A DNA stretch of 48,688 bases from Ruminococcus sp. (GTDB lineage: Bacteria > Bacillota > Clostridia > Oscillospirales > Ruminococcaceae), in the NCBI GenBank assembly GCA_017620025.1, contig JAFZRF010000025.1, positions 1-48,688 on the forward strand, given 5' to 3'. The position numbers and the translations under genes are program-made. The notes beneath the pieces are model-generated. The model was given only the letters and a program-made list of their open reading frames with translations, was not told where the DNA came from and searched no databases. This document shows positions 1-7,900 of this stretch, one piece after another (position 1 is the first letter of the stretch; the number at the start of each line of letters is the position of its first letter).

Positions 1-371
1 ACATCCTCCCCCGTCCCAAGGTTTCCCCCTCTGGACTCCCCCTTCCTTCCCCTCCACCCCCTCCTGTCAGCTTTTGCTTTTTAGGACTCGCAGGCTAAAG
101 CAGGCTATCGCACGTGCAACATGATGTGTGTTGTTACATTTGGGCTGCTTTGATAAGACGGCTGATTCAACATCATCAATATGGTATTATTAAGGATAGA
201 ACGATAATTCTTCATTCTTATGTCTGTATTTTAGAGATTTGCAAAATCTCACACAAAAGCCAAAGAGGAACACCTCCCGGGGCAAGGAGGGAGGGAAAAA
301 GAAAACCGCAGCAAAAACCGGCATTTCCCTCCCTCCTCGCCTAACAGGCGCCCGTCCCCTCTGTCCTGCGG

Positions 372-400
372 ACATCTCCCCACCCCGTGGGGAGTCACCC
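372..400 (+). repeat. Hairpin repeat unit, CTCCCCACCCCGTGGGGAG type
   Basis: The unit forms a CTCCCCAC/GTGGGGAG stem. It recurs at 433-462 with one boundary change and at 34321-34350 with a slightly different loop. In two of the three places a CCCCTCTGTC...GACATCTCCCC sequence precedes it, so it is one module of the larger dispersed repeat described at 34168-34405. Confidence 0.8.
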
Positions 401-432
401 ATATACGAAGAAATAATTACCGACGAAAATTA

Positions 433-462
433 ACATCTCCCCACCCCGTGGGGAGTCACCCC
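433..462 (+). repeat. Hairpin repeat unit, second copy
   Basis: This is the same CTCCCCAC/GTGGGGAG hairpin as at 372-400, on the same strand and 61 bases further on. The 32 bases between the copies are A/T rich and unrelated. Two units are too few, and too palindromic with too short a spacer, to call a CRISPR array. Confidence 0.8.
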
Positions 463-737
463 TTACGGTTTTCCTCTCTGGACTCTCTTTTCCCTCGCCC
501 CTTTTCTTCCACCCATTGCCGGTTTTTGCTTTTGTCCGGACACACAGGCTAAAGTCGGCTATCGCACGGGTAACTTAATGTGTGCTGTTACTTTTGATAT
601 TCGGTGGCTTTATGTGTAAGTATATCCGGCGTCACTTTGGTTAAAACAAAATTATATCTGAAACGACTATAACTTTTCCCGGGAAAACGGTACTAATAAG
701 TGAAGGGGATAACAATCCCTGAGAGGAGGGATCTCTG

Positions 738-1289
738 ATGGATAACGGTGAAAGTAGCTACCGCCGTTTTCTTGCGGGTGACAACGAAGGGCTGCATGAG
801 ATAATCTGCGCTTACCGGACTGGCCTTATGCTCTATCTGAACAGCTTCGTTCAGAATATCCATACCGCCGAGGAGCTGACCGAGGATACCTTTTTCGAGC
901 TGATGAAAAAGCGTCCGGTATTCTCCGGGAAAAGCAGCTTCAGGACATGGCTGTATGCGATAGGTAGGAATACCGCCGGCAAGTATCTGAGGAAGCACTC
1001 GAAGCTGACTGCCGTTCCGCTTGAGTCGCAGGAATGGCTCGCCGACGAGGAGAGCATCGAGCGGAGCTATATAAAGAGCGAGGAGAAACGCATGGTGCAT
1101 CAGGCCTTGCACCGCCTCAGGGACGAATACCGGCAGGTGCTGTATCTCAGCTATTTTGAAGGCTTCAGCAATCACGAAACAGCCCTTGTAATGGACAAAT
1201 CGGACAGCCAGATAAAGACCCTGCTCTTCAATGCACGGAAGGCGCTGAGAGCGGAGATGGAAAGGAGCGGTTTTGAGTATGAAGAATGA
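738..1289 (+). CDS. ECF-type RNA polymerase sigma factor (sigma-70 family)
   Basis: This 183-aa protein has the two-domain layout of extracytoplasmic-function sigma factors, which direct RNA polymerase core to a small regulon in response to envelope signals. Region 2 spans about residues 15-85, with the conserved AEELTEDTFFEL helix followed by FRTWLYAIGRN. Region 4 spans about 115-175, with LPxxY-like DEYRQVLYLSYFEG and a helix-turn-helix SNHETALVMDKSDSQIKTLL. Regions 1 and 3 are absent, as is normal. The ATG follows a GAGAGGAGGG ribosome binding site. It overlaps the next gene by 11 bases, and that gene is a single-pass membrane protein, the usual place for an anti-sigma factor. The subgroup and target promoters cannot be told from sequence by eye. 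Confidence 0.93.
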   Translation: MDNGESSYRRFLAGDNEGLHEIICAYRTGLMLYLNSFVQNIHTAEELTEDTFFELMKKRPVFSGKSSFRTWLYAIGRNTAGKYLRKHSKLTAVPLESQEWLADEESIERSYIKSEEKRMVHQALHRLRDEYRQVLYLSYFEGFSNHETALVMDKSDSQIKTLLFNARKALRAEMERSGFEYEE

Positions 1290-2283
1290 CGATGAGATGT
1301 ATCAGAGCTTACTGGCAAGATTCAGTGAGTATCAGGAGAAGAAGAGAAAACAGAGGCTGATCATCAGATGCACTGTTCCGGCGGTCGCCTGCCTGTGCCT
1401 TGCCGTACTGGGCTTAGGACGCTGGGAGCAGCTCAGAAAGCTGCCGGTCATACCGGATCAGCATGATATCGTGGCCGAGCCTGCAACAGATGTAAATGCA
1501 GCGCAGGAAACTGTAACGACCGTATCATCACAGGCGGAGAAGACCTCTGCAGCGACCGTACAGGCCACCGCAGCTGCGACTGAGCAGCCGACTGCGGCAG
1601 CTGAGTCGCAGACAGCAGTGGAAACAGTGCCATGCACATCGGCTGAACAGCCATCGGAAAGGCAGACGGAAACAACGCCTGTGACTCAGGCAGCTGCACA
1701 GACTGAGCCACCTGCAACAGCCAAGCCGGTCATTACCTCAACAGCGCCGCCGGTTACGGAGAAACCTGTCCGCACCACACAGCCTGCCGTAACAGCTGTC
1801 CCGACACAGCCTGCAACAGAAAAGCAAGCAGACCCTCCGCAGGATCCCGTTACTCCCGGAGACCCCGGTGCGGTATACACTAAAATATCCGTAAGCTATG
1901 ATGAAGCAGGAGCAAGATTCAGATATCCGGCAGCTGCTTGTACAAGGAGCGACTTTACGGGCTACAAGGCCGGCATAGTGAGCCGGAACGGAGATATAAG
2001 CTCAGCCGGTTCGTTCTGTCTGTCTCTGGAGTATGATTTTGCCGACGGTTCTGTCACATTGACGGATCAGGACATAATGGCGGGAAAGGCAACTCCTCTC
2101 AGTAACGATCAGCGTGAGTACGGCGGCAGGATATTCTATGTCCTTATGCCGGAAGACAACTACGGTCAGACCTATGTGGGCTATTTTCCGCAGCCGGACA
2201 GCGGTATCGCATATCAGGCGTTCTTTGACGGCAGCAGAGACATTTATGAAATAATGGATATCATCATATCGCTGGAGATATGA
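1279..2283 (+). CDS. Membrane-anchored Thr/Ala/Pro-rich protein, probable anti-sigma or sigma-partner protein
   Basis: This 334-aa protein has a short charged cytoplasmic N-terminus (residues 1-26), one transmembrane segment (about 27-47), a long low-complexity Thr/Ala/Gln/Pro linker (about 55-195) and a C-terminal globular domain (about 200-334) that I do not recognise. I chose the ATG at 1279 because AAGGAG lies 12 bases upstream; the frame opens two codons earlier at a TTG. It overlaps the sigma factor gene by 11 bases, so translation is probably coupled. Gene order and topology suggest that the cytoplasmic segment holds the sigma factor and the exterior domain senses a signal. No zinc-binding anti-sigma motif (HxxxCxxC) is visible, so this role is inference. 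Confidence 0.8.
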   Translation: MKNDDEMYQSLLARFSEYQEKKRKQRLIIRCTVPAVACLCLAVLGLGRWEQLRKLPVIPDQHDIVAEPATDVNAAQETVTTVSSQAEKTSAATVQATAAATEQPTAAAESQTAVETVPCTSAEQPSERQTETTPVTQAAAQTEPPATAKPVITSTAPPVTEKPVRTTQPAVTAVPTQPATEKQADPPQDPVTPGDPGAVYTKISVSYDEAGARFRYPAAACTRSDFTGYKAGIVSRNGDISSAGSFCLSLEYDFADGSVTLTDQDIMAGKATPLSNDQREYGGRIFYVLMPEDNYGQTYVGYFPQPDSGIAYQAFFDGSRDIYEIMDIIISLEI

Positions 2284-2322
2284 TGATGCAAAAAGTAAAA
2301 TACGGCAATTTTCCCGCTTCTA

Positions 2323-2351
2323 TTGAAAAATTCAAAACTATGTAGTATAAT
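2323..2351 (+). promoter_or_regulatory. Sigma-A promoter for the HD-domain gene
   Basis: TTGAAA (2323-2328) and TATAAT (2346-2351) are separated by 17 bases. The promoter sits 44 bases upstream of the TTG start at 2395, so this gene is transcribed separately from the sigma factor pair. Confidence 0.85.
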
Positions 2352-2394
2352 GTATTCAGGTGTAAAAACCGAGTAACATTAAGGAGCGGCTCAA

Positions 2395-2922
2395 TTGTTA
2401 AAGGCTATCTGCTCCCGCAAGGAGCTTTCCGACAGCAGCTACTACAGCTGCGTCAGCGATATAATCACCGACAGCAGACTTGATCCGCTGAAGGACATAA
2501 CGCATCATATCTGTACCACACGCTTTCAGCACTGCGTGAACGTATCATATTACAGCTATCTGGTATGCCGGAAGCTGAAGCTCGACAGCAGGGGCGCTGC
2601 CCGTGCCGGACTGCTGCATGACCTCTTTTACTACGACCGCAAGGAGTACAACTCCTCACGGATCAAGGGTCAGCCGAAGCACAGCGCAATGCACGCCGGA
2701 CTTGCCCTCCGCAACGCCGGGGAGGTAACGGAGCTGAGCAGCAGGGAAAGAGATATGATAGAAAAGCATATGTGGCCTGTGACGAGGCCTCTGCCGAAGT
2801 ACCGTGAGACTGTAGTCATAACCGTGATAGACAAGTACTGTGCGGTGCTGGAGCTCTGTGTCCCGAAGGTAACAGGAGCAGCGTCGGCAGTCGGCGGCAT
2901 GGTAAGGTCAATGAAAAGATGA
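2395..2922 (+). CDS. HD-domain family protein (predicted metal-dependent phosphohydrolase)
   Basis: This 175-aa protein carries an HD-domain pattern: a histidine in RFQHCVNVS (about residue 47), the HD pair in LLHDLFYYD (about 75), histidines in KHSAMHAG (about 100) and a late aspartate in TVIDKYCAV (about 143). HD proteins of this size usually hydrolyse nucleotides or other phosphate esters; the substrate is unknown. The start is TTG, chosen because AAGGAG is centred about 12 bases upstream and no in-frame ATG occurs nearby. It has its own promoter and is followed by a terminator at 2932-2957. Confidence 0.85.
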   Translation: MLKAICSRKELSDSSYYSCVSDIITDSRLDPLKDITHHICTTRFQHCVNVSYYSYLVCRKLKLDSRGAARAGLLHDLFYYDRKEYNSSRIKGQPKHSAMHAGLALRNAGEVTELSSRERDMIEKHMWPVTRPLPKYRETVVITVIDKYCAVLELCVPKVTGAASAVGGMVRSMKR

Positions 2923-2931
2923 TAAATAACA

Positions 2932-2957
2932 AGCCCGGAGGCGAAAGCCTCCGGGCT
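2932..2957 (+). terminator. Rho-independent terminator of the HD-domain gene
   Basis: An 11-base perfect stem, AGCCCGGAGGC with GCCTCCGGGCT, closes a GAAA loop and is followed by CTGTTTGT. It begins 9 bases after the stop codon. Confidence 0.88.
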
Positions 2958-2987
2958 CTGTTTGTCAGATAAGTACATTGTCACTCA

Positions 2988-3018
2988 GTTTGGGATTCTA
3001 AAGGCGTCCCCTAAGAAA
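2988..3018. repeat. Fragment of the modular dispersed repeat
   Basis: TTTGGGATTCTAAAGGCGTCCCCTAAG joins the GGGATTCTAAAGG end of the large repeat at 37205 directly to the GGCGTCCCCT of its opposite end, as if the centre had been deleted. It lies between the two convergent genes. Confidence 0.6.
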
Positions 3019-3034
3019 ACTGTGACTTCGATAG

Positions 3035-3063
3035 AAAAGGGACTGCACTCAGCAGTCCCTTTT
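3035..3063 (-). terminator. Bidirectional terminator hairpin
   Basis: AAAAGGGACTGC pairs with GCAGTCCCTTTT around a 5-base loop. It serves the minus-strand epimerase gene, whose stop lies at 3067, and could also stop plus-strand transcripts. A near-identical hairpin is at 9662-9692 after the histidine kinase gene. Confidence 0.85.
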
Positions 3064-3066
3064 GAA

Positions 3067-4026
3067 TTACTTGGTATTGTGTATATCCCATCTGGGATTG
3101 GTCAGCTTTGCGGCCTTCGTATGATCGAGCATATTGTTGTTCTCGAGCTTTGAAAGATCGAGGTAACGGTAGTTGGTCTTGGCATCCTTGTTGCCGAAAA
3201 TGCCCTTGATCTTGGAGAGTGCACCGCCGGGAGACTTCTGTATGATAGCTCCGAGGTGGTGATGCTCCTTCATGAAGGTGATTATCTCTGCCGCTGTAAC
3301 AAGCAGCTTGTCGCTTACGTTGTATACTCCCGCATAGCTCATATCGTCTGCGTTCTTTACGTAGCAGAGTATGAAGTCAACGAGGTTGTGTACACAGCAG
3401 AACTGGAAGCCGTAGTTGCCCTTGCCGTAAACAAACTTTGTACCGTCCTTTGGATCGGTTATCTTTGCAACAAGGTTATCCGTGAAGTTGAGCGTATATA
3501 CAGGTGAGTATCTGATGATACAGCACATCGTATTCGGATGTGATTTCATCTCTTCAACGAGCGCCTTCTCGGAATTATGCTTCATTACAGCATAGTTCGT
3601 GGTAGGCTTCAGCTCATTATCCTCTCTGATGGGTTCTCTTGTCTTCGGGAATTCATATACCTGATCCGTGCTGAGCAATATGACCTTGCCTACATCCTCC
3701 GTCATCGCATAACGGTAGATGAACTTGTCACAGGTCTTTGTTTCGTTCATTTCCTTATCTGTTATGATAGGTCCGAAATCATTATCGACTGTACACGCCG
3801 CATGGATCAGAACGTTTATCTTGTTTTTCTCAAAAATCTCGGCAAATTTGTTCTTATCAGTCGGTTCACACTGGATAAAGCTGTAGTGCAGCTTACCTTC
3901 GTTATATCCGCATTCTTCACGATCGACTGCAATTACCTCGCAGCCTTTTTTCAGCAATCCTGAGCAGATATGCTGACCAATAAGACCACAGCCGCCGGTA
4001 ACAAGGACCTTCTGCATTTCGTCCAT
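3067..4026 (-). CDS. NAD(P)-dependent epimerase/dehydratase, extended SDR family
   Basis: This 319-aa protein starts with MDEMQKVLVTGGCGLIGQ, the glycine-rich Rossmann motif that binds NAD(P), at about residues 8-20. The catalytic YxxxK is seen as YAVMK after TTN, and a Ser/Thr is present upstream in LLSTDQVYEF. Extended SDRs act on nucleotide sugars or related substrates; the substrate here is unknown. I chose the ATG at 4026 because AAGGAGG lies just upstream; a longer frame to 4092 would run into a part without such a site. It stands alone with its own promoter and a terminator at 3035-3063. Confidence 0.88.
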   Translation of the reverse strand: MDEMQKVLVTGGCGLIGQHICSGLLKKGCEVIAVDREECGYNEGKLHYSFIQCEPTDKNKFAEIFEKNKINVLIHAACTVDNDFGPIITDKEMNETKTCDKFIYRYAMTEDVGKVILLSTDQVYEFPKTREPIREDNELKPTTNYAVMKHNSEKALVEEMKSHPNTMCCIIRYSPVYTLNFTDNLVAKITDPKDGTKFVYGKGNYGFQFCCVHNLVDFILCYVKNADDMSYAGVYNVSDKLLVTAAEIITFMKEHHHLGAIIQKSPGGALSKIKGIFGNKDAKTNYRYLDLSKLENNNMLDHTKAAKLTNPRWDIHNTK

Positions 4027-4109
4027 GCTCACGCCTCCTTTTCCGGACACAGCACGTTCTAAGCCGGTATGTCCTGCTTCATTATTTATCAATAGAATGT
4101 TTTTATTGT

Positions 4110-4138
4110 ATTATATCATATTTCGCCGGAAATTGCAA
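4110..4138 (-). promoter_or_regulatory. Sigma-A promoter of the SDR gene
   Basis: On the minus strand TTGCAA (4138-4133) and TATAAT (4115-4110) are 17 bases apart. The implied transcript start is near 4103, giving a leader of about 75 bases, which supports the start codon at 4026. Confidence 0.88.
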
Positions 4139-4189
4139 GATTGTCACACGATGTTTGCTTGACGCAACATAGTACTTGTTTACAGCAGA

Positions 4190-5578
4190 TCAGCCGTTAG
4201 CCTCGTCAACAAATGTCTGAACAGTGGAATTGATCGTATCAAAGGTCTCGCTCCACTGCACGCCCTGCTTGGCGGCAGCCCTGAGCTGCTGATCGAGAAG
4301 ATCGCTGCAGTCCTTGGATACTCCTGCAGAGAAATCGAAGAAGGTATTCTCCTCTGCGAGTTCCTGCATCTCATGCTGCATATCTATCATCTCGTCCGTC
4401 CAGCCGTAATCCTCGCGGAACTGCTTGTCGGCGAGATCTCCTGTAGTTTCGTCGAGTATGACGAAACGCTTGCAATCGAGATATCTTGCAACACCCTCAT
4501 GGTTGGAGCCGCCCTTTACCATAGTATACGCCTCCATGCCGACGGGTATGTAATGTGCATCGGCCTTCGGATCCTTAGGCATCGGTACAAAGAATGCGTC
4601 ATCGCCGTAGGTAGCCTTCCATGTGGACTGCTCCTTGTAGAACTCGTAGAGTCCGACGGGATAGAACAGCACCTTTCCTTCTCCGACATACTCCGGATGC
4701 GAATCCCAGCCGTAGTCGCCTACGCCGAGAGCCACACAGCCCGAGGTATTCAGATCGTAGAGCCAGTTCTGTACTCTTTCCATTGCCGGATCAGCAAGAT
4801 TGTTCACAAGCTTGCCGTTTTCCATGCCTATGGCCGGAACTCCGGTAGTATTCATAAGCGCAAACTCGAACCACCAGCCCTCAAGGCCGTAGTGCTGCTT
4901 TGCGGGATCAACGTAGCTCTTGAGCATCTTTGTGAATGCATCCCAGTCCCATTCGCCCCGCTTGTACAGCTCTGCCGGATCTTCAAGGCCGGCCTCCTGA
5001 ATCGTCTTGCGGTTGTATACACAGGCTACCTTGTCGCCGACAGGCTGAGTGACTATCATGTAATGCTTGCCGTTCCACTCAAGTCCGTCGTTGATATCCT
5101 GCACATCCTCCCACAGCGGTGAACTGAAGTCGATATAGTCATCAACAGGAACGAACATATCCTGTATCGCACCCTTCGGGAAGGCATCGCCGTCATTTGC
5201 TGCGAAGAAGTCAGGGCTGTCTCCGCTCGAGATAAGTGTCGAGAGCTTCTCGTAACGGTTCTCCCAGGTACACTTGATCCATTCTATCTTTCCGCCGTAC
5301 TTCTCCTCGAATGCAACGAGCTCGGTCGGCTTGTTCTTGCCTGTCTCATCGGGATTGATGTTCCAGGTGGCGAGCCACTTGACCGTCTTGTTCTCAAGCT
5401 CCGTATCAGGGAGCAGATCCGATTCTGCGGCGGCCTGATTTACTGCGTCACGCACCTCTGAGGTAACATCCTTGTCGTAGATGATCTCGGAGGAAGAGCT
5501 TCCCCCGCAGGCCGTAAGAAACGACGCAGACACTGCCGTGAGCAGGAGCGCCGAAATAAACGCCCTTGATCTTTTCAT
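4190..5578 (-). CDS. Extracellular solute-binding lipoprotein, sugar ABC-transporter type
   Basis: This 462-aa protein has a lipoprotein signal peptide, with charged MKRSR, a hydrophobic core and lipobox LTAC with the lipidated cysteine near residue 24. The mature part resembles family 1 solute-binding proteins, which capture sugars or oligosaccharides at the membrane. Recognisable stretches are LVAFEEKYGGKIEWIK near the N-terminus and VACVYNRKTIQEAGLEDP in the middle. The ATG at 5578 follows AAGGAG. No permease or ATPase gene adjoins it, so it is an orphan in this window. No clear terminator separates it from the SDR gene promoter downstream. The sugar specificity is unknown. Confidence 0.9.
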   Translation of the reverse strand: MKRSRAFISALLLTAVSASFLTACGGSSSSEIIYDKDVTSEVRDAVNQAAAESDLLPDTELENKTVKWLATWNINPDETGKNKPTELVAFEEKYGGKIEWIKCTWENRYEKLSTLISSGDSPDFFAANDGDAFPKGAIQDMFVPVDDYIDFSSPLWEDVQDINDGLEWNGKHYMIVTQPVGDKVACVYNRKTIQEAGLEDPAELYKRGEWDWDAFTKMLKSYVDPAKQHYGLEGWWFEFALMNTTGVPAIGMENGKLVNNLADPAMERVQNWLYDLNTSGCVALGVGDYGWDSHPEYVGEGKVLFYPVGLYEFYKEQSTWKATYGDDAFFVPMPKDPKADAHYIPVGMEAYTMVKGGSNHEGVARYLDCKRFVILDETTGDLADKQFREDYGWTDEMIDMQHEMQELAEENTFFDFSAGVSKDCSDLLDQQLRAAAKQGVQWSETFDTINSTVQTFVDEANG

Positions 5579-5683
5579 GTTCAAAACTCCTTTTTTATCC
5601 TTTTTTCCTGTTTTCCCTCTCCGGATCCGCAACAGAATCCGGTTTACACCCGTTTTTGCACATACTATCTGTATTGTATCATT

Positions 5684-5713
5684 ATTATACCATTTTTCCC
5701 GGCTAAAAGTCAA
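5684..5713 (-). promoter_or_regulatory. Sigma-A promoter of the solute-binding lipoprotein gene
   Basis: On the minus strand TTGACT (5713-5708) and TATAAT (5689-5684) are 18 bases apart. The leader to the ATG at 5578 would be about 100 bases. No cre-like operator was recognised with confidence. Confidence 0.82.
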
Positions 5714-5913
5714 TAATCAAAATCAATATAATTTCAGCAGAATTATGGTTAATTTGCTGTGCAGAGGTTGCTATTCTGTAAAACTTGTATATAAATGGAA
5801 AGCTGCTTCTCACAGCTTTGATCAGTACTTTCCTCAGCAATAAAGTTGTTTTGTCAAATTGTCCAAATCTCAACCCCGTTATATGTCATAGTGTTAGAAT
5901 TTTCTGAAAATGC

Positions 5914-5942
5914 GTGACATTTCTGTACTGTTGTGATATAAT
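5914..5942 (+). promoter_or_regulatory. Sigma-A promoter of the vanY-phoPR-like operon
   Basis: GTGACA (5914-5919) is followed after 17 bases by TATAAT (5937-5942), preceded by TGA, an extended -10. The ATG at 5982 is 40 bases downstream. Confidence 0.8.
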
Positions 5943-5981
5943 TTAAGTATAGGTTTTACAAATAGGAAGGCGGGATCACAG

Positions 5982-7214
5982 ATGGACAAGAACAATATGG
6001 AAAACAATATGGCTCCGGAGGATGAGAAATATACGGCAGAATTTACAGTATACAAGGAAGATCCCGACGGCGGGTATTCAGCCCCTCCTCCGCCTGCTCC
6101 TGTACGTCAGCAGCAGACACAGAGACCGAGAAAAAGAGTTACAAGGGAAATGGCACGCAGACGTCAGCTTGCTGCCATCGGTATAGTATTCTTCATACTT
6201 ATCCTTATCATAAGCGGCTGTGCAAAGGCCTGTCACAAGGATGACGACAGCAGTTCCAAGTCCGGAAAGGGAAAGAAGGGGGCCACAGAGACTACAACCT
6301 CCACGATCGCTGAAATTCCCACACAGCAGACAGTCACAGAGGCAGCTACAGAGCCGCCGACGGAAGCTCCTACCGAAGCTCCCGATAATTCAAACGTAAA
6401 GCTCACAACCCGTGAGATATTCCTTGACAATGTCGGAGATGTTGGTATCTCCGTTATCCAGGTATACCCCAACGGCTCGACCGAAAGGAACGAGGTCTGG
6501 AGATCATCTGACGAAAGTATCGCAACAGTTGACTCGAAGGGCTATATCACAGCAAGGGCTCCGGGCGAATGCTACATCATACTCAGCTTTGACAACAACC
6601 CGAACATTGAGATCGAGATAAAGGTCTCAGTTGCAGACGGTACAGAAAGCACCGGAAATATGGATGCGGCGCCGATGCACGCCGCACCTGCTCCGGCCGT
6701 ATATGATAACGAAGGACTCCATTATATCGATGGAGTCCTCGTTGCTAATAAAGAGTATACGCTCCCGGAGGACTTCGCTCCCGGGCTCGATCCCACCGCA
6801 GAAGCGCAGTTCAACAAGCTGTGCGAGGCAGCCGCCGAGGAGGGCTACTCCATATATATGGGCTCGAATTACCGCAGCTATGAGGAGCAGCAGGAGCTGA
6901 GGGACAACTTCATCAACTGGTACGGTCAGGAATACGCAGACAACTACGCCGCTCTTCCCGGAGAATCGGAGCATCAGACCGGTCTCGCCATAGACTGTGC
7001 AAGCTATTCAGGCACATTCAGTGAAACTCAGGAGGCTGTATGGCTTGCAGAGCACGCACATGAATACGGCTTCATCATACGCTATCCCGAGGGCAAGGAG
7101 GACAAGACGGGCTTTCAGCATGAGGCATGGCATATACGCTACGTCGGCACACGTGTCGCTGAGGAGATGCACAGAAGCGGGCTCTGTCTTGAGGAGTATC
7201 TCGGGTTGTCATGA
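5982..7214 (+). CDS. VanY-type D-alanyl-D-alanine carboxypeptidase with BIG2-like domain
   Basis: This 410-aa peptidase (MEROPS M15B type) trims the terminal D-Ala from peptidoglycan stem peptides outside the membrane. It has a Pro-rich cytoplasmic N-terminus, one membrane anchor at about residues 63-84, a Thr-rich linker, a bacterial Ig-like domain at about 140-215 (WRSSDESIATVDSKGYITA), and the peptidase domain at about 270-405. The zinc and catalytic residues are all present: H331 and D338 in SEHQTGLAID, then E381 and H384 in EAWH. The start follows AGGAAGG. The response regulator gene begins 14 bases downstream, so cell-wall trimming and the two-component system are probably cotranscribed. 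Confidence 0.92.
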   Translation: MDKNNMENNMAPEDEKYTAEFTVYKEDPDGGYSAPPPPAPVRQQQTQRPRKRVTREMARRRQLAAIGIVFFILILIISGCAKACHKDDDSSSKSGKGKKGATETTTSTIAEIPTQQTVTEAATEPPTEAPTEAPDNSNVKLTTREIFLDNVGDVGISVIQVYPNGSTERNEVWRSSDESIATVDSKGYITARAPGECYIILSFDNNPNIEIEIKVSVADGTESTGNMDAAPMHAAPAPAVYDNEGLHYIDGVLVANKEYTLPEDFAPGLDPTAEAQFNKLCEAAAEEGYSIYMGSNYRSYEEQQELRDNFINWYGQEYADNYAALPGESEHQTGLAIDCASYSGTFSETQEAVWLAEHAHEYGFIIRYPEGKEDKTGFQHEAWHIRYVGTRVAEEMHRSGLCLEEYLGLS

Positions 7215-7228
7215 GAAAGGAGTATACT

Positions 7229-7900
7229 ATGATATATCTTCTTGAAGACGACAGCGGTATCCGCAGCCTTGTGCTGTATGCCCTGAATAATTCCGGACTT
7301 CCGGCAGAGGGCTTCGAGACACCCTCGGAGTTCTATGAGGCTCTCAGAAGACAGATCCCCGAGCTGCTGCTGCTCGATATAATGCTGCCGGAGGAGGACG
7401 GCCTTTCCATACTCCGCAAGCTCCGCAGCTCACCTGCCACAAGGAAGCTGCCGATAATCATGCTTACGGCAAAGGGTACGGAATACGACAAGGTCGCCGG
7501 ACTCGACAGCGGTGCAGACGATTACGTGACAAAGCCATTCGGCGCAATGGAGCTCATATCCCGTGTCAGGGCGCTCCTGAGACGTTCCGCCCCCTCGGAG
7601 GAAGAGGTCTGCATCGGCGCTCTCTCCGTAAATCCGGAGCGCCGGGAGGTAACCGCGGACGGCAGTCCGGTCACCCTCACGATGAAGGAATTCGATCTGC
7701 TGCTGATGCTGATGCGCAACAGAGGAAAGGTCTATTCCCGTGACGAGCTGCTCAGTGAGGTCTGGGGCTATGATTTCAAGGGCGAGAGCCGTACAGTGGA
7801 CGTGCATATCCGTACTCTCCGTGCAAAGCTCGGTAACTGCGGCGATATGATACAGACAGTCCGCGGAGTGGGCTACAGGATAGGAGCAGATAATGACTAA
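7229..7900 (+). CDS. OmpR/PhoB-family response regulator
   Basis: This 223-aa DNA-binding regulator has a receiver domain at residues 1-115 with acidic pocket EDD at 6-8, phosphoacceptor D50 in LLDIMLPEEDG and the switch lysine in VTKPF. A winged-helix domain at about 130-220 has TMKEFDLLLMLMRN and the recognition part SRTVDVHIRTLRAKLG. An upstream ATG at 7211 gives a frame six codons longer, but the AAAGGAG at 7216-7222 lies inside that extension and fits the ATG at 7229. Its stop overlaps the start of the kinase gene by 8 bases, so the two are translationally coupled partners. Confidence 0.95.
   Translation: MIYLLEDDSGIRSLVLYALNNSGLPAEGFETPSEFYEALRRQIPELLLLDIMLPEEDGLSILRKLRSSPATRKLPIIMLTAKGTEYDKVAGLDSGADDYVTKPFGAMELISRVRALLRRSAPSEEEVCIGALSVNPERREVTADGSPVTLTMKEFDLLLMLMRNRGKVYSRDELLSEVWGYDFKGESRTVDVHIRTLRAKLGNCGDMIQTVRGVGYRIGADND

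Larger units (their letters stand above)
1..737. other. Gene-poor leader region with degenerate repeats
   Basis: I see no convincing gene here: the short reading frames present have no ribosome binding site and no recognisable protein. The region holds a degenerate direct duplication. Bases about 20-150 and 467-600 share a pyrimidine-rich stretch with TCTGGACTC, then CAGGCTAAAG, GGCTATCGCACG and a GTGTG-TGTTAC block. Between the copies lie two hairpin repeat units at 372-400 and 433-462. Just before the sigma factor gene there is a small GGGAT/ATCCC hairpin near 706-720. The role of the duplication is unknown. Confidence 0.6.

Noticed and set aside
114-433. Short frames in the first 450 bases
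   Set aside because: They overlap repeat units, lack ribosome binding sites and resemble no protein I know.
372-462. A two-unit CRISPR-like array
   Set aside because: There are only two units with a 32-base gap, each unit is itself a strong palindrome, the same unit occurs at 34321 inside a larger repeat, and no cas genes are present.
4373-5122. A 249-residue open frame antisense to the sugar-binding lipoprotein gene
   Set aside because: It has no ribosome binding site or promoter, its composition follows the opposite strand gene, and the lipoprotein is clear.
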